Assembly: GCF_020723905.1 (NCBI RefSeq)
Contig: NZ_DYHZ01000005.1
Location: forward strand, 186,001-250,000
Source of the DNA: Anaerolinea thermophila
Lineage (GTDB): Bacteria > Chloroflexota > Anaerolineae > Anaerolineales > Anaerolineaceae
DNA: 64,000 bases
Reading direction: 5' to 3'
In this document: one piece after another, positions 1 through 9,995 of the stretch
Numbering within the stretch: position 1 is the stretch's first letter
How the letters are laid out: each line of letters opens with the position of its first letter
Position numbers and translations under genes: made by a program
Notes under the pieces: model-generated
Told to the model about the DNA's origin: nothing
The model's database searches: none
Seen by the model: the letters and a program-made list of their open reading frames with translations, nothing else

Positions 1-237
1 CCCGCGCCAGTCTTCTTGAGAGAAGACTCCGTCTCTGGTTCGGTATTGCCTGGCAGTGTTATGTCCAAACGAACCGGATCCATGCCCGATAATCAACTTC
101 ATTTCAGGATTTTCTTGCAGGGCCTGGTAAATTTCATCTGCAACTTGCTGGATGATTTTTATCCGGGGCGTACGAGGTTTATCTTTTTCTGTAATTAGAG
201 AACCGCCGAGTTTCAAGAACGTTAGATTGGGAAACAT
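1..237 (-). CDS. isopentenyl phosphate kinase, N-terminal 79 residues (cut by window edge)
   Basis: The reading frame begins at the ATG at 237 on the minus strand and runs off the left edge, so only the first 79 residues are visible. They start with FLKLGGSLIT (residues 7-16), the lysine and glycine loop of amino acid kinase fold enzymes, followed by GHGSGSFGH (51-59). In isopentenyl phosphate kinases a histidine at the end of this loop contacts the substrate phosphate; here it would be His59. The family phosphorylates isopentenyl phosphate to IPP in the archaeal-type mevalonate pathway. Mevalonate kinase lies 22 bases upstream in the same direction, which supports the call. A related kinase such as FomA is less likely in this context. 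The C-terminal half cannot be judged. Confidence 0.85.
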   Translation of the reverse strand, partial: MFPNLTFLKLGGSLITEKDKPRTPRIKIIQQVADEIYQALQENPEMKLIIGHGSGSFGHNTARQYRTRDGVFSQEDWRG

Positions 238-259
238 GGTTGAGTGGATACCTTATGTA

Positions 260-1201
260 TTACCGGATTTCTGTAGCAATTACCAGAGTAGCGCCGGCAT
301 CGCGAAGGGCTTGAGTGATTTCGGGAATTCTTTCGGGGGTTGCCAGTGCAATCATGTTTCCCCCTTTCCCTCCTCCACTTAACTTGGCACCCAGTGCCCC
401 GGTGTGGATTGCCGTCTCTACCAGACGATCCAGTTCATGACAGGAGACACCCATTTCCTGAAGGAGTTTGTGATTCTCTGTGAGTAAGGGACCTAACTCA
501 TTAACATTCCCCTTTTCAATAAATTCCCTTGCCTGGTAAACGATTCGACTGATATTTTCGAAAATAGAATTGTATTTTTCCGGATTTTGTTCTCGGTTTC
601 TTCTTACCTCCGCAACAACTTCACCCGTAGGACTTGCGATTCCTGTATTTCCAATCAAAATCCTGAAAGGCTTTTCAACGTTTAATAATTGATAGGGCTT
701 TTCTTTTTGAAAGAATATGGGTTGGTTGTAGGTGATCACCGTGTTGTCAATGCCAGAGGGAGTGCCGTGGTAACTGTGCTCTGCCCGAAAAGCAATAGCG
801 CAGAGGGTTTCATCAGGCAGAGGATGTCCAAGAAAGTTGGATAAAGCCCTGGCTAATGCAACGCTAACTGCTGCACCAGATCCCAATCCTGCAGCTACAG
901 GAATGGTTGAAGTGATTCGAATCTTCATTGGGGGGAGGTAAGAGAGACGCAGGGCATTTTGCACTTCTTCGATGACTATTCTCAAGGGATTCTTAAAAGG
1001 GAGTTGGTTTAAGTGGGAATTCAGGTGAATATCGGGGGCTTCAATATACACCTCATCGGGCTTGTTCTCCGGTATGGGCATGATGAGCGCTTTGGCGCGC
1101 ACCTGGCTTACCGGGACTGCAATAGCGGGGTGACCATAAACTACGGCGTGTTCGCCGAATAAAATGACTTTTCCTGGTGCGGTTGCAAAAATCCCGGCCA
1201 T
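260..1201 (-). CDS. mvk: mevalonate kinase
   Basis: A 313-residue GHMP kinase, the normal length for prokaryotic mevalonate kinase. It makes 5-phosphomevalonate from mevalonate and ATP in the cytoplasm. The N-terminus APGKVILFGEHAVVYG (8-23) is the mevalonate kinase signature, the ATP loop PVAAGLGSGAA lies at 101-111, the acid-rich substrate segment EHSYHGTPSGIDN at 141-153 carries the catalytic aspartate (152), and the glycine-rich C-terminal GHMP motif KLSGGGKGG is near 273-281. It sits between the prenyltransferase gene (2 bases upstream) and the isopentenyl phosphate kinase (22 bases downstream), forming an isoprenoid operon. Decarboxylase and upstream mevalonate enzymes are not in the window. 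Confidence 0.95.
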   Translation of the reverse strand: MAGIFATAPGKVILFGEHAVVYGHPAIAVPVSQVRAKALIMPIPENKPDEVYIEAPDIHLNSHLNQLPFKNPLRIVIEEVQNALRLSYLPPMKIRITSTIPVAAGLGSGAAVSVALARALSNFLGHPLPDETLCAIAFRAEHSYHGTPSGIDNTVITYNQPIFFQKEKPYQLLNVEKPFRILIGNTGIASPTGEVVAEVRRNREQNPEKYNSIFENISRIVYQAREFIEKGNVNELGPLLTENHKLLQEMGVSCHELDRLVETAIHTGALGAKLSGGGKGGNMIALATPERIPEITQALRDAGATLVIATEIR

Positions 1202-1203
1202 GT

Positions 1204-2082
1204 TTACCTTAAGAAATAGAAAATAATGAGAACTGCAAGACCGTAAAGAAGTAAATCTATCTGCAATGGACGATCACTTAATAGCATTTCTTCAGGTGCT
1301 CCCCCCTCCTGTTTAATCTGAATTAAGTAAAGATACCGGAAAATCCCGTACATGACAAATGGAATTGTCAGCATCATGGTGTGATTATCCGGCAGATTTG
1401 GGGCTGAGAAGGTATACAGGCTATAAGCCAGAATCGTTGATGAGGAAACAATTGTGATAAGTTGATCCAGAAGGGGAAGATTGTAACCATCTAAAACTTT
1501 TCGATGTGAGTTTGCATTTTCCTCCAGTAAGGTGAGTTCTGCTCTTCTTTTCCCGAATCCCAGATACAAAGAAAGAAGGGTTGTGACTACGTAAAGCCAG
1601 GGGGAAAAACGTTGCACCTCGATGACCGTAACACCCCCAGCCACTCTCAAAACGAATCCTGTGGCAATAATCATGACGTCAATTAGAGGAATGTGCTTGA
1701 GCCATCCTGAATAAGCCAGGTTTATCACAAAGTACAGAACTGTGATAATGCCAAAGTCCTTTGAAAGAAGAAATGCTAGAGGGATGACAATGAGTACAAT
1801 TCCAATTGCCGTGGTGATGGCAACACTTACTGGAAGTTTTCCCGATGCTATGGGACGGTTCCGTTTGGTGGGATGTGCACGATCGGCTTCCAGGTCGATT
1901 AAATCATTTATCAGGTAAACACTGCTGGATAACAGACAAAAAATGACAAAAGCCCCAATAGATCTGAGGAGCGGGTCAAAATTATGGAGACTCAATTGAC
2001 GGTCAAAGACAACCGCAGCGAAAACGAAAATGTTTTTTGTCCATTGACGAGGGCGCATGGCTTTGAGAAGTGAGAACATCAT
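1204..2082 (-). CDS. UbiA-family prenyltransferase (decaprenyl-phosphate phosphoribosyltransferase-like)
   Basis: An integral membrane protein of 292 residues with about eight hydrophobic segments. After the start it reads MRPRQWTKNIFVFAAVVFDR, and the first Asp-rich motif is NDLIDLEADRAHPTKRNRPI (around residue 70), a Mg-diphosphate site of the UbiA superfamily. The MRPRQWTKN opening and the NDxxDxxxD-HPxKxxRPI pattern fit the branch that transfers phosphoribose to a polyprenyl phosphate, although the substrate is inferred. The longer open frame back to 2433 is rejected because it lies antisense over tlyA. I use the ATG at 2082; the ATGs at 2079 and 2058 are alternatives and no start has a strong ribosome site. 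It ends 2 bases before mevalonate kinase, linking polyprenyl supply and use. Confidence 0.85.
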   Translation of the reverse strand: MMFSLLKAMRPRQWTKNIFVFAAVVFDRQLSLHNFDPLLRSIGAFVIFCLLSSSVYLINDLIDLEADRAHPTKRNRPIASGKLPVSVAITTAIGIVLIVIPLAFLLSKDFGIITVLYFVINLAYSGWLKHIPLIDVMIIATGFVLRVAGGVTVIEVQRFSPWLYVVTTLLSLYLGFGKRRAELTLLEENANSHRKVLDGYNLPLLDQLITIVSSSTILAYSLYTFSAPNLPDNHTMMLTIPFVMYGIFRYLYLIQIKQEGGAPEEMLLSDRPLQIDLLLYGLAVLIIFYFLR

Positions 2083-2161
2083 AAATAAAATGATAGCATA
2101 AAAACTTCTCCACTTTGGGAAGATAAGATGAAATGATTCGGACAATGATAAAATCATAAAC

Positions 2162-2956
2162 ATGGCAAAGGCTCGTTTGGATGTTTTGCTTGTGCACCGA
2201 GGGCTGGCTGAAAGTCGTACAGCGGCACAGCGTCTTATTATGGCGGGAAAAATCCGCGTAGCCGGCGAACTCATAACAGAACCATCTCGCCGGGTTGATG
2301 AAAATATCCCCATTGAACTTGATTCGGGTCCGAAATATGTATCCAGAGGAGGTGAAAAATTAGAACCTGCATTACACGCCTTTGGATTGGAAAATTTACA
2401 GGGGTTTGTCTGTGCAGATGTAGGCGCATCCACCGGAGGATTTACCGATTGTCTGCTTCAGCATGGCGCTCAGAAAGTCTATGCCATTGATGTGGGATAT
2501 GGAATTTTGCACTGGCGCATTCGTCAGGACCCTCGTGTAATTGTTATGGAGCGGACAAACGCTCGCCATGTTGAGTCTCTGCCTGAAGCCATTCATTTAG
2601 TCACGGTTGACGCCTCTTTTATTTCTCTGAAAATTTTACTTCCCGTTATAAAGAAGTGGCTTGCTTCTCCCATGGGACACGTTATTGCTTTGATCAAACC
2701 ACAATTTGAAGCAGGTAGAGAAGAAGTAAGCAAAGGTGAGGGGGTGATCAGGGATGAAGCAGTTCATCAAAAAGTGATAAAAGAGGTGTTACAAAATGCT
2801 ATTGAACTGGGGTATCAAGTAGAGGGATTGATCCAGTCCCCACTTAGAGGTCCCAAAGGAAACATTGAATTCCTGGTTCATCTAACACCTGGAAAGGGAG
2901 ACCCGTCCGTTATCGATTGTCTGATTCAGGGTGTCTTTGTGAAACCAGGGAATTGA
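2162..2956 (+). CDS. tlyA: TlyA family rRNA 2'-O-methyltransferase / hemolysin A
   Basis: 264 residues. An S4 RNA-binding domain covers roughly 1-62 (RLDVLLVHRGLAESRTAAQR onward) and an FtsJ/RrmJ-like methyltransferase domain follows. The SAM loop is VGASTGGFTD (87-96). The K-D-K-E tetrad of 2'-O-methyltransferases is visible as GGEKLEP, VDASF, ALIKPQFE and NIEFLV. The known family methylates cytidines in 16S and 23S rRNA; hemolysin activity is an older label. It is transcribed divergently from the prenyltransferase, with 79 bases between the two starts, and lies upstream of lepA, a translation gene. Confidence 0.93.
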   Translation: MAKARLDVLLVHRGLAESRTAAQRLIMAGKIRVAGELITEPSRRVDENIPIELDSGPKYVSRGGEKLEPALHAFGLENLQGFVCADVGASTGGFTDCLLQHGAQKVYAIDVGYGILHWRIRQDPRVIVMERTNARHVESLPEAIHLVTVDASFISLKILLPVIKKWLASPMGHVIALIKPQFEAGREEVSKGEGVIRDEAVHQKVIKEVLQNAIELGYQVEGLIQSPLRGPKGNIEFLVHLTPGKGDPSVIDCLIQGVFVKPGN

Positions 2957-3010
2957 AGATCCGCATTTCATTTAGGAGAAATTTTTTCCAAACAGTTTCA
3001 CTTTTATGGT

Positions 3011-3016
3011 TATAAT
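3011..3016 (+). promoter_or_regulatory. -10 element ahead of lepA
   Basis: A perfect TATAAT lies at 3011-3016, only 23 bases upstream of the ATG at 3039. No clear -35 box is seen at 16-18 bases. If used, transcription would begin near 3023, which places the ATG at 3006 outside the message and supports the internal lepA start. Inference from sequence only. Confidence 0.4.
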
Positions 3017-3038
3017 TCCGAGTCTGGAAGTGAGGGAG

Positions 3039-4838
3039 ATGAGCGCACACATTCGTAACTTTTGCATAATTGCTCATGTTGATCACGGTAAATCAACCTT
3101 GGCAGATCGCCTGTTGCAATTAACAGGGACGATTTCAGATCGAAATATGACCGAACAGGTTCTGGATAGCATGGACCTGGAGCGGGAAAAGGGCGTAACG
3201 ATTAAGGCTTCTGCCGTACGAATGATGTACACCGCTAAAGATGGGCAAACTTATGAATTAAATCTAATTGATACCCCCGGTCATGTTGATTTTAATTATG
3301 AAGTCAGCCGGGCACTGGCTGCCTGCGAAGGTGCATTGCTGGTCGTAGATGCCACTCAAGGAATTGAAGCCCAAACCCTGGCAAATCTGTATTTAGCATT
3401 GGAGTCAGATTTAACTATCATTCCAGTTATTAACAAAATTGATTTAGTTTCGGCTCGTCCAGATGAAGTGGCTGAAGAACTGGAAAACTTGCTGGGTATT
3501 CCCGCTCATCAAATCCTGCGCATTTCAGCAAAAGAAGGAATCAATGTAGATCAGGTTCTTGAAGCCATTGTGCAGTATGTTCCACCTCCCAGAGGAGACA
3601 TCCAATCCCCATTACGTGCGTTGATTTTTGACTCACATTATGACTCCTATAAGGGAGTGGTTGCATATGTGCGTGTAGTCGAAGGAGTGGTGAAGCCCAG
3701 TGATATGTTGCGATTGATGTCCACCGGGGTAGATGTCAAGCCCATAGAAATAGGCTACTTTGCTCCTGAACTCAAACCAACCGATCATCTTGAAGCGGGT
3801 GATGTGGGCTATATTGCCACAGGATTAAAAACGGTGCGAGAGTGCCGGGTAGGTGACACGATTACACACAGCCAACGTCCTGCTGATGAACCATTGCCTG
3901 GTTACCAGCATGCCAAGCCAATGGTTTTTGCAGGGATTTACCCGACAGAAGGGGAGGATTATCCCAACTTAAGGGATGCCCTGGAAAAACTGCAGTTGAA
4001 CGACGCATCCCTGGTGTTTGAACCTGAAACTTCCCAGGCTCTAAATTTTGGCTTCCGTTGCGGATTTTTAGGCCTTTTTCACATGGAAATTATTCAGGAG
4101 CGTCTGGAGCGGGAATACGATTTGGATATTGTTGTTACCGCACCATCTGTGGAATATGAAGTTGTGATGCGCAGTGGTGAGGTAATTCGGATTGATTCTC
4201 CCGCTCAGTTACCCGATGAAGGACTAATTGAGGAAATTCGTGAGCCCTGGATGCTGTTGCAAATTTTCAGCCCCACCGAGTTTTATGGGGCGATTATGGA
4301 TCTGGTTACGAAACGCAGAGGTATTTTCAAGGATCAGGAATATCCTGCCACAAATCGGGTGCAACTGAACTTTGAAATCCCTTTATCCGAAATCATCGTA
4401 GATTTTTTTGATGAACTGAAATCTCGAACGCGCGGCTTCGCTTCCATGGATTATCATTTCCTTGATTACCGCCCTGGCAATCTTGTCAAACTGGAAGTTC
4501 TGGTAAATGGCGAGCCGGTTGATGCATTAGCCACTATTGTTCATCGAGAAGAGGCTTATCACAAGGGACAAGCCCTGGTGAGCAAATTGAAGGAACTCAT
4601 CCCTCGCCAGTTGTTTGATGTTGCTATTCAAGCCTCTGCTTCAGGAAGAGTGATCTCCCGGGCAAATGTTAAAGCCTTGAGGAAAGATGTTTTGGCAAAG
4701 TGTTATGGAGGAGACATAACCAGAAAGAAGAAATTGCTGGAGAAACAGAAAAAAGGCAAGAAACGCATGAAGATGGTGGGAATGGTTGAAATTCCCCAGG
4801 ATGCCTTTTTTGCTGTATTGAGATTGAGGGAAGAGTGA
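3039..4838 (+). CDS. lepA: elongation factor 4 (LepA) GTPase
   Basis: 599 residues from the ATG at 3039, exactly the usual LepA length. It begins [20 protein letters not shown], the family N-terminus with the P-loop AHVDHGKST at 12-20. Further GTPase motifs are DTPGH (G3) and NKID (G4), and the C-terminus has the LepA-specific basic [16 protein letters not shown] segment. LepA acts on stalled or slow ribosomes by back-translocation. The start is supported by GGAAG at 3025-3029 and by TATAAT at 3011; the ATG at 3006 and GTG at 3030 would only add a few unconserved residues. Its stop overlaps the next start by four bases (GTGA), so translation is likely coupled. Confidence 0.97.
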   Translation: MSAHIRNFCIIAHVDHGKSTLADRLLQLTGTISDRNMTEQVLDSMDLEREKGVTIKASAVRMMYTAKDGQTYELNLIDTPGHVDFNYEVSRALAACEGALLVVDATQGIEAQTLANLYLALESDLTIIPVINKIDLVSARPDEVAEELENLLGIPAHQILRISAKEGINVDQVLEAIVQYVPPPRGDIQSPLRALIFDSHYDSYKGVVAYVRVVEGVVKPSDMLRLMSTGVDVKPIEIGYFAPELKPTDHLEAGDVGYIATGLKTVRECRVGDTITHSQRPADEPLPGYQHAKPMVFAGIYPTEGEDYPNLRDALEKLQLNDASLVFEPETSQALNFGFRCGFLGLFHMEIIQERLEREYDLDIVVTAPSVEYEVVMRSGEVIRIDSPAQLPDEGLIEEIREPWMLLQIFSPTEFYGAIMDLVTKRRGIFKDQEYPATNRVQLNFEIPLSEIIVDFFDELKSRTRGFASMDYHFLDYRPGNLVKLEVLVNGEPVDALATIVHREEAYHKGQALVSKLKELIPRQLFDVAIQASASGRVISRANVKALRKDVLAKCYGGDITRKKKLLEKQKKGKKRMKMVGMVEIPQDAFFAVLRLREE

Positions 4839-5872
4839 GCACTACAACAAATTCATCCGGTTCAAAAATTTCATGGCTTTTCCAGTGGGGTGTTGGGATT
4901 CTTCTGACCGGGGTTGCCATATTTATCCTTTCCCGAGTTATCGACTTGAAAGAGTTTGTAACGGTTTTCCGGTCACTACCCTTAGAGACCCTACTGATTG
5001 TCTGGTTAATTTATCTGGTTTCTATGGTTATTCGCGCCTGGGGGTGGCAAAATTTGCTTCAGCGGCGTGTTGGGTTATGGCGCGCTGTTTTGCTTATGAA
5101 TGAAGGCTATTTCCTGAATAACATTTTACCTTTTCGTCTGGGTGAATTTGGACGGGCTTATCTGGCAGGTAAACATGGAAAATCTGGTACTTTTAGCGCG
5201 TTTTCCACAGTGGTAGTGGAACGGGCTTATGATCTGGCCTTCGCTTCTTTTCTTTTACTTGCTTCATTGCCTTTTGCTTTGCAAATGCAATGGGCACAAA
5301 ACGCTGCATTGATTCTTTTTGGGGGAATTGTTGCTGGTTTGGTGGTGTTGTATCTAGCCGCGCATCGCAGAGAGAATATTGAGCAAAAAGTTATCCGGAT
5401 TTCAGAAAGATCAGCCTTTGTAAAGAGATGGATTTACCCGACCATCCATGGGATGCTGGATGGATTTGCAGTCCTCACTCGTTTTGAATTCTTTATTTTC
5501 AGTTTGCTAGGAATTGGATTTTCCTGGTTTCTGGCTATTTTCAGGGATTTTTTTGTGCTTCGTGCATTGAGCCCCGATATCCCGTTTTGGGTTACTTTGC
5601 TGGCGATCAGTTCATCCAACCTGGGTGGCGCTTTACCTTCCATGGCGGCTTCTCTTGGAACTTTCGAAGGGGCTGCTACTGGAGCCCTGTCGCTGATTGG
5701 TTTGAAACCTGAACTGGGTCTGGTTTATGCCCTTGTGATTCATATTATTCATCTTGTGTCCACCACAATCATTGGCGGAATTGGAATTTCTCAAGAAGGG
5801 AAAACCATTCAGCAGTTAATCACTGAATTACGCACCTCTCAACGGAGTTCATTGAATGCGAATTCTGATTAG
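4835..5872 (+). CDS. UPF0104 / lysylphosphatidylglycerol synthase-type TM protein, flippase-like
   Basis: 345 residues with about eight transmembrane segments. The pattern is that of the UPF0104/AglD2-like family: [10 protein letters not shown] near 70, [18 protein letters not shown] near 90-107 and [21 protein letters not shown] near 260. These membrane domains are found alone or fused to lysyl-phosphatidylglycerol synthase, and several are thought to act in lipid flipping or lipid-linked sugar transfer. The biochemical role is not established. The GTG start at 4835 overlaps the lepA stop, and the gene overlaps the glycosyltransferase behind it by 17 bases, so it opens the surface-glycan operon. 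Cytoplasmic membrane. Confidence 0.85.
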   Translation: MSTTTNSSGSKISWLFQWGVGILLTGVAIFILSRVIDLKEFVTVFRSLPLETLLIVWLIYLVSMVIRAWGWQNLLQRRVGLWRAVLLMNEGYFLNNILPFRLGEFGRAYLAGKHGKSGTFSAFSTVVVERAYDLAFASFLLLASLPFALQMQWAQNAALILFGGIVAGLVVLYLAAHRRENIEQKVIRISERSAFVKRWIYPTIHGMLDGFAVLTRFEFFIFSLLGIGFSWFLAIFRDFFVLRALSPDIPFWVTLLAISSSNLGGALPSMAASLGTFEGAATGALSLIGLKPELGLVYALVIHIIHLVSTTIIGGIGISQEGKTIQQLITELRTSQRSSLNANSD

Positions 5873-7004
5873 CCTGACTTATTACCGCCCTCATTATTCT
5901 GGTTTGACAATTTATACCGAGCGGCTTGCAAGGGCTTTGGTATCCAAAGGACATGAAGTGACAGTGTTGACTTCTCGATTTAGCCCTGAGTTGCCTACGG
6001 AAGAATATCGGGATGGAGTTAGGGTTGTTCGTTCATCGGTTGCTTTCCGGCTAAGCAAAGGGGTGATAATGCCCAGCATGCCATTAAAAGGTTGGAAGTT
6101 GATTCAGGAAACAGACATCCTCAATGTCCATGTGCCTCAAATGGATGCTGCTTATCTGGCGGTGATGGCGCGCTTATCGGGGAAAAAAGTCCTTATGACC
6201 TATCACTGTGATTTGTTGCTTCCCCGAGGAATTATTCACTGGATGGCTAACTGGGGTTCAACGATTGCAAATGAGATTACCGCGCGAGCCTCTCATTTGA
6301 TTGTAACAAATACCCAGGATTACGCCCTTCATTCCCCTTTTCTAAAGCGCCATATCAAGAAAGTTCATCCTGTTCTGCCCCCCATTGAAATGCCGTCTGT
6401 ACAGGATGGCGAAGTAGCACGGTTTCGAGAGAAGTATCAAATTCGGGATGATGAAAAAATTATCGGTATCAGCGCTCGCATGGCAACCGAAAAAGGGGTG
6501 GAATATCTGGTTCAGGCAATGCCGATTATTTTAAAGCGTTTCCCGAATGCACGGGTTTTGTACAATGGTCAATATGAAAATGTGCTGGGTGAAGAAGAAT
6601 ATGCCCAACGGCTGATGCCCCAAATTCGTTCGTTAGGAGATCGATGGACTTTCCTCGGAATCATTCCTCCGGTTGAGCAGGCAGCCTTTTTCTCTGTGTG
6701 TGACGTTACGGTATTACCAAGCATTAACTCCACCGAATCATATGGAATGGTACAGGTGGAATCTATGGTGTGCGGTACCCCTGTTGTCGCCAGTGATCTT
6801 CCCGGAGTTCGACACGCCGTTCAGACAAGCGGGATGGGGATTGTAGTTCCTCCAAGAGATGCCCGGTCGCTTGCCGAAGCCATTATCAAAATTCTGGAGA
6901 CTCCCTCTAATTATTGCGGAAATATCTTTGAGATCAAATCACGCTATGCTTCTGAAACGATTGCCAGCCAGTATGAAACGCTTTTCAATAAACTCTTTGA
7001 GTAA
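5856..7004 (+). CDS. GT4-family glycosyltransferase
   Basis: 382 residues with the two-Rossmann GT-B layout. The N-terminal acceptor domain contains the PHYSGLTIYTERLARAL opening typical of GT4 enzymes. The C-terminal donor domain has GISARMATEKGVEYLVQAMP (about 202-221), the E-x7-E motif in ESYGMVQVE followed by CGTPVVASDLPGVRHAV. It would transfer a sugar from a nucleotide donor onto a lipid or glycan on the cytoplasmic side; donor and acceptor are unknown. No transmembrane segment is visible. It is translationally coupled to the upstream flippase-like gene (17-base overlap) and 15 bases from the methyltransferase downstream. Confidence 0.9.
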   Translation: MRILISLTYYRPHYSGLTIYTERLARALVSKGHEVTVLTSRFSPELPTEEYRDGVRVVRSSVAFRLSKGVIMPSMPLKGWKLIQETDILNVHVPQMDAAYLAVMARLSGKKVLMTYHCDLLLPRGIIHWMANWGSTIANEITARASHLIVTNTQDYALHSPFLKRHIKKVHPVLPPIEMPSVQDGEVARFREKYQIRDDEKIIGISARMATEKGVEYLVQAMPIILKRFPNARVLYNGQYENVLGEEEYAQRLMPQIRSLGDRWTFLGIIPPVEQAAFFSVCDVTVLPSINSTESYGMVQVESMVCGTPVVASDLPGVRHAVQTSGMGIVVPPRDARSLAEAIIKILETPSNYCGNIFEIKSRYASETIASQYETLFNKLFE

Positions 7005-7019
7005 GAGAGCGACTTCCAT

Positions 7020-7817
7020 ATGAATGATAAAAGAGATGAGCAAATTCTCTGGAGACATTTGAACAGTTTGCCGTATTTTCGTGCTATGGTCAGGGCGATA
7101 GAAGATAGTTTTTATCAGGGGGTGGATCTCCCTCGTCCAGTTCTGGATTTAGGCAGTGGGGATGGGCATTTTACTTCGGTTGCCTTTACTCAGCCACTGG
7201 ATGTGGGAATTGACCCCTGGTGGGGACCTCTTTATGAGTCTAAAAGGTATCATGCATATCGGTTACTGATTCTGGGAGACGGTGGTATCCTTCCGTTTGC
7301 CCCCCATTCGTTTTCCAGCGTGATCAGCAATTCTGTATTAGAGCATATTCCTCATGTGGACAAGGTGATCGGAGAAATCTCCAGAGTGCTTCGCCCTGGT
7401 GGACGCTTTGTGTTTTGTGTACCCAATCATCGGTTTCCAGAACTTTTGTTGGGAAAGCAGGTATTGAGTAAAGTGGGTTTTTCGAGGTTTGCTGACCAAT
7501 ATGCGCATTTTTTCAACCGCATTTCTCGACATCATCATTGCGATTCGCCGGATGTGTGGAAGCAAAGGCTGTCATCTGCAGGATTGATGATCGAGAAAAC
7601 CTGGGATTATTTTTCTCCAGAGGCTTTACATAGAATGGAAATCGGGCATGTGTTGGGGCTTCCAGCCCTTTTCTGGAAAAAAATCCTCGGGCGCTGGATT
7701 CTTGTGCCAGAGAAATGGAATTTATGGTTTGCGTATCAGATTGCAAGGAAGTCCTTTGAAAACCCATTCTCTCCAGAAGGTGTTTATAGTTTCTACATCA
7801 CCCGAAAAGCAGAATAA
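7020..7817 (+). CDS. class I SAM-dependent methyltransferase (Methyltransf_11 type)
   Basis: 265 residues. Motif I VLDLGSGDGHFTSVAF lies near residue 42. The SNSVLEHIPHVDKVIGEISR and VLRPGGRFVFCVPN segments are those of the Methyltransf_11 family. The substrate cannot be read from sequence. Its position between a GT4 and a GT-C glycosyltransferase suggests methylation of a sugar or a lipid-linked intermediate, which is inference. It starts 15 bases after the upstream gene, in the same operon. Confidence 0.85.
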   Translation: MNDKRDEQILWRHLNSLPYFRAMVRAIEDSFYQGVDLPRPVLDLGSGDGHFTSVAFTQPLDVGIDPWWGPLYESKRYHAYRLLILGDGGILPFAPHSFSSVISNSVLEHIPHVDKVIGEISRVLRPGGRFVFCVPNHRFPELLLGKQVLSKVGFSRFADQYAHFFNRISRHHHCDSPDVWKQRLSSAGLMIEKTWDYFSPEALHRMEIGHVLGLPALFWKKILGRWILVPEKWNLWFAYQIARKSFENPFSPEGVYSFYITRKAE

Positions 7818-7846
7818 TCATTCAGTCCAAAACAGGTGCAGTGCGT

Positions 7847-9979
7847 ATGATGGAAGAACCAAGCGTTTGGGATTATGTAAAAGCAAAAGTCCAATTTTGG
7901 AAAAAATCAAACCTGGACTTTTCTTTCCAAGAAACCGCAGAAACATCTGTCGTTTCTGAAGAAAGAAAAGAAAGCCCCAATTTATTGACTTTGTCATCTA
8001 TTCCCTGGCTGTCTCTGTTGCCATTCGTTGTTTTATTGGTCGGTCAGTTCATGTTGGAACCGCCTGATCGGTTACCCCTTTGGGGTGGGTTATTCTATCT
8101 TGTCGGTGGCATCCTGCTCATTTTTGCTGTTCGGTTTGGATATCTGGTGATTCCTGCTGTCCCTGATGATTCTACTCGGGTGGAAAATATTCAGATTCGC
8201 TGGAATTGGCTGCTGGCAGCGGGAACTGGCATGGTGATTTCTTTTGTTCTTTTTGGCGGGAATCGGTTTAACTCCCTGAATGTGTTAATCTGGTTGTTTG
8301 CAATCATCTCACTGTTCATTGCCATCCTCTCGCCAACTACGTATTCCCGGTGGTTGGCATGGATTACCGCTGCAGGAAAGTGGATTCGTGCTCCGAAGGT
8401 AAACTTCTCCATTTCTATATGGGGAATAGTCCTGATTCTGGCTCTGATTGTTGTAGGATATTTTCGATTGGCAAATCTCGAACAAATTCCTTCAGAAATG
8501 GTATCTGACCATGCCGAAAAATTGTACGATGTTCGAGATGTGTTGAATGGACAATACAAGATCTTTTTTGAACGTAACACAGGACGAGAGGCATTTCAGT
8601 TCTACTGGACAGCGCTCATCGCCGTTCTCTTTAATACAGGTATCTCTTTCATGAGCCTGAAAATCGGTACGGTGATTGTGGGTTTGATTACTCTATACTA
8701 CATGGCCCGGTTAGGAAACTTGCTTGGGGGGAAATGGCTGGCTTTATTTGTGTTGGTATTTGCAGGAATAGGGTATTGGCCCAACATCATTTCAAGAATA
8801 GGCTTGAGATTTCCCCTCTACCCGTTTTGTGTAGCCCCCCTCATGTTTTACTTGATTCGCGGATTGATCAATCGTGATCGAAATGATTTTATCTGGGCTG
8901 GAATTGCGTTAGGAATAGGGTTGCATGGTTATACCTCCAGTCGAATGGTTCCATTCTTAGTCATTGTGGCTTTCATCATTTACGGTCTCCATTTGAAAAC
9001 AAAAGCAGAGCGCATCCAGACTGCCTACTGGCTGGGTTTTGTCATAATCGTTTCGTTCTTCATCTTCTTGCCATTATTCCGATATGCTCTGGAAAATCCG
9101 CAGATATTCGCTTACCGGGCATTAACCCGAGTAGGGTATTTCGAACGATCTTTGCCAGCACCGGTACTGGCGGTTTTCCTCAACAACCTATGGAATGCAT
9201 TAACCATGTTCTTCTGGAGTAATGGAAATGTTTGGGTGCATTCTATTCCTTATCGGCCTGCGTTAGATCCAGTTACGGCTGTGCTGTTTTTTATTGGTAT
9301 GGTAGTAGTGTTGATCCGCTACATTCAAAAACGCCATTGGGTGGATTTGTTATTGCTTTTATCGATACCATTGTTGTTAATGCCTTCTGTTCTGTCTCTG
9401 GCTTTTCCAGATGAAAATCCAAATCTGAACCGAACCGCTGGAGCCTATGTTCCTGTCTTTTTACTGGTGGCAATTGGTTTTGACTCGCTTATTCAGGGAA
9501 TTCGAAATGTCTTATCAGAGAAAAACGCCATAAAAGGTGTGAGTATTATTGGGGTTATTATTTTCCTGATGGCATTGCTCTTTAATTACGAATTGTTTTT
9601 CGTTCAGTATAACCGGTTGTACCGGCAATCTGCATGGAATACGAGCGAAATGGGTGGGATTATGCGAGGTTTTTCCCGAATTACTGGTTCACCTGATACT
9701 GTTTACGTGGTGGGATATCCATACTGGGTAGATACTCGTCTGGTAGGGATCAATGCCGGTTTTGTTAATCGGAATCCTGAAATCTTTAAGGATCAGTTCT
9801 TTGAAACAACAGCCGATCCTCGAGCGAAGTTATTTATGCTTAATCCGGCAGATGTTGAATCGCTTGAGGCGCTGAGAACTTTATATCCTCAAGGAAGAGC
9901 ATCCTGGTATGATTCCTCCGTTGAGGGGAAGGATTTCATCTTGTTCATGGTTCCTGCGGATCAGGATCAATTACCGTAG
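7847..9979 (+). CDS. GT39-like membrane glycosyltransferase (GT-C fold)
   Basis: About 710 residues with a short cytoplasmic N-terminus and about twelve hydrophobic segments, followed by a soluble C-terminal tail of about 130 residues. The first large loop contains SEMVSDHAEKLYDVRDVL, which supplies the acidic residues expected in the first loop of dolichyl-phosphate-mannose-type GT-C enzymes. LYDVRDVLNGQYKIFFERN and GREAFQFYW resemble the ArnT/PMT-like family in Chloroflexi. It would use a polyprenyl-phosphate sugar on the outer face of the membrane. I prefer the ATG at 7847 with AGG at 7834-7836; the GTG at 7841 is possible. The next gene starts 16 bases after its stop. Confidence 0.82.
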   Translation: MMEEPSVWDYVKAKVQFWKKSNLDFSFQETAETSVVSEERKESPNLLTLSSIPWLSLLPFVVLLVGQFMLEPPDRLPLWGGLFYLVGGILLIFAVRFGYLVIPAVPDDSTRVENIQIRWNWLLAAGTGMVISFVLFGGNRFNSLNVLIWLFAIISLFIAILSPTTYSRWLAWITAAGKWIRAPKVNFSISIWGIVLILALIVVGYFRLANLEQIPSEMVSDHAEKLYDVRDVLNGQYKIFFERNTGREAFQFYWTALIAVLFNTGISFMSLKIGTVIVGLITLYYMARLGNLLGGKWLALFVLVFAGIGYWPNIISRIGLRFPLYPFCVAPLMFYLIRGLINRDRNDFIWAGIALGIGLHGYTSSRMVPFLVIVAFIIYGLHLKTKAERIQTAYWLGFVIIVSFFIFLPLFRYALENPQIFAYRALTRVGYFERSLPAPVLAVFLNNLWNALTMFFWSNGNVWVHSIPYRPALDPVTAVLFFIGMVVVLIRYIQKRHWVDLLLLLSIPLLLMPSVLSLAFPDENPNLNRTAGAYVPVFLLVAIGFDSLIQGIRNVLSEKNAIKGVSIIGVIIFLMALLFNYELFFVQYNRLYRQSAWNTSEMGGIMRGFSRITGSPDTVYVVGYPYWVDTRLVGINAGFVNRNPEIFKDQFFETTADPRAKLFMLNPADVESLEALRTLYPQGRASWYDSSVEGKDFILFMVPADQDQLP

Positions 9980-9995
9980 ACCTGGATGGAGTAAT

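Noticed and set aside
2083-2433. N-terminal extension of the prenyltransferase frame
   Set aside because: It lies antisense over tlyA, has no ribosome site and carries no family similarity; UbiA length fits the start at 2082.
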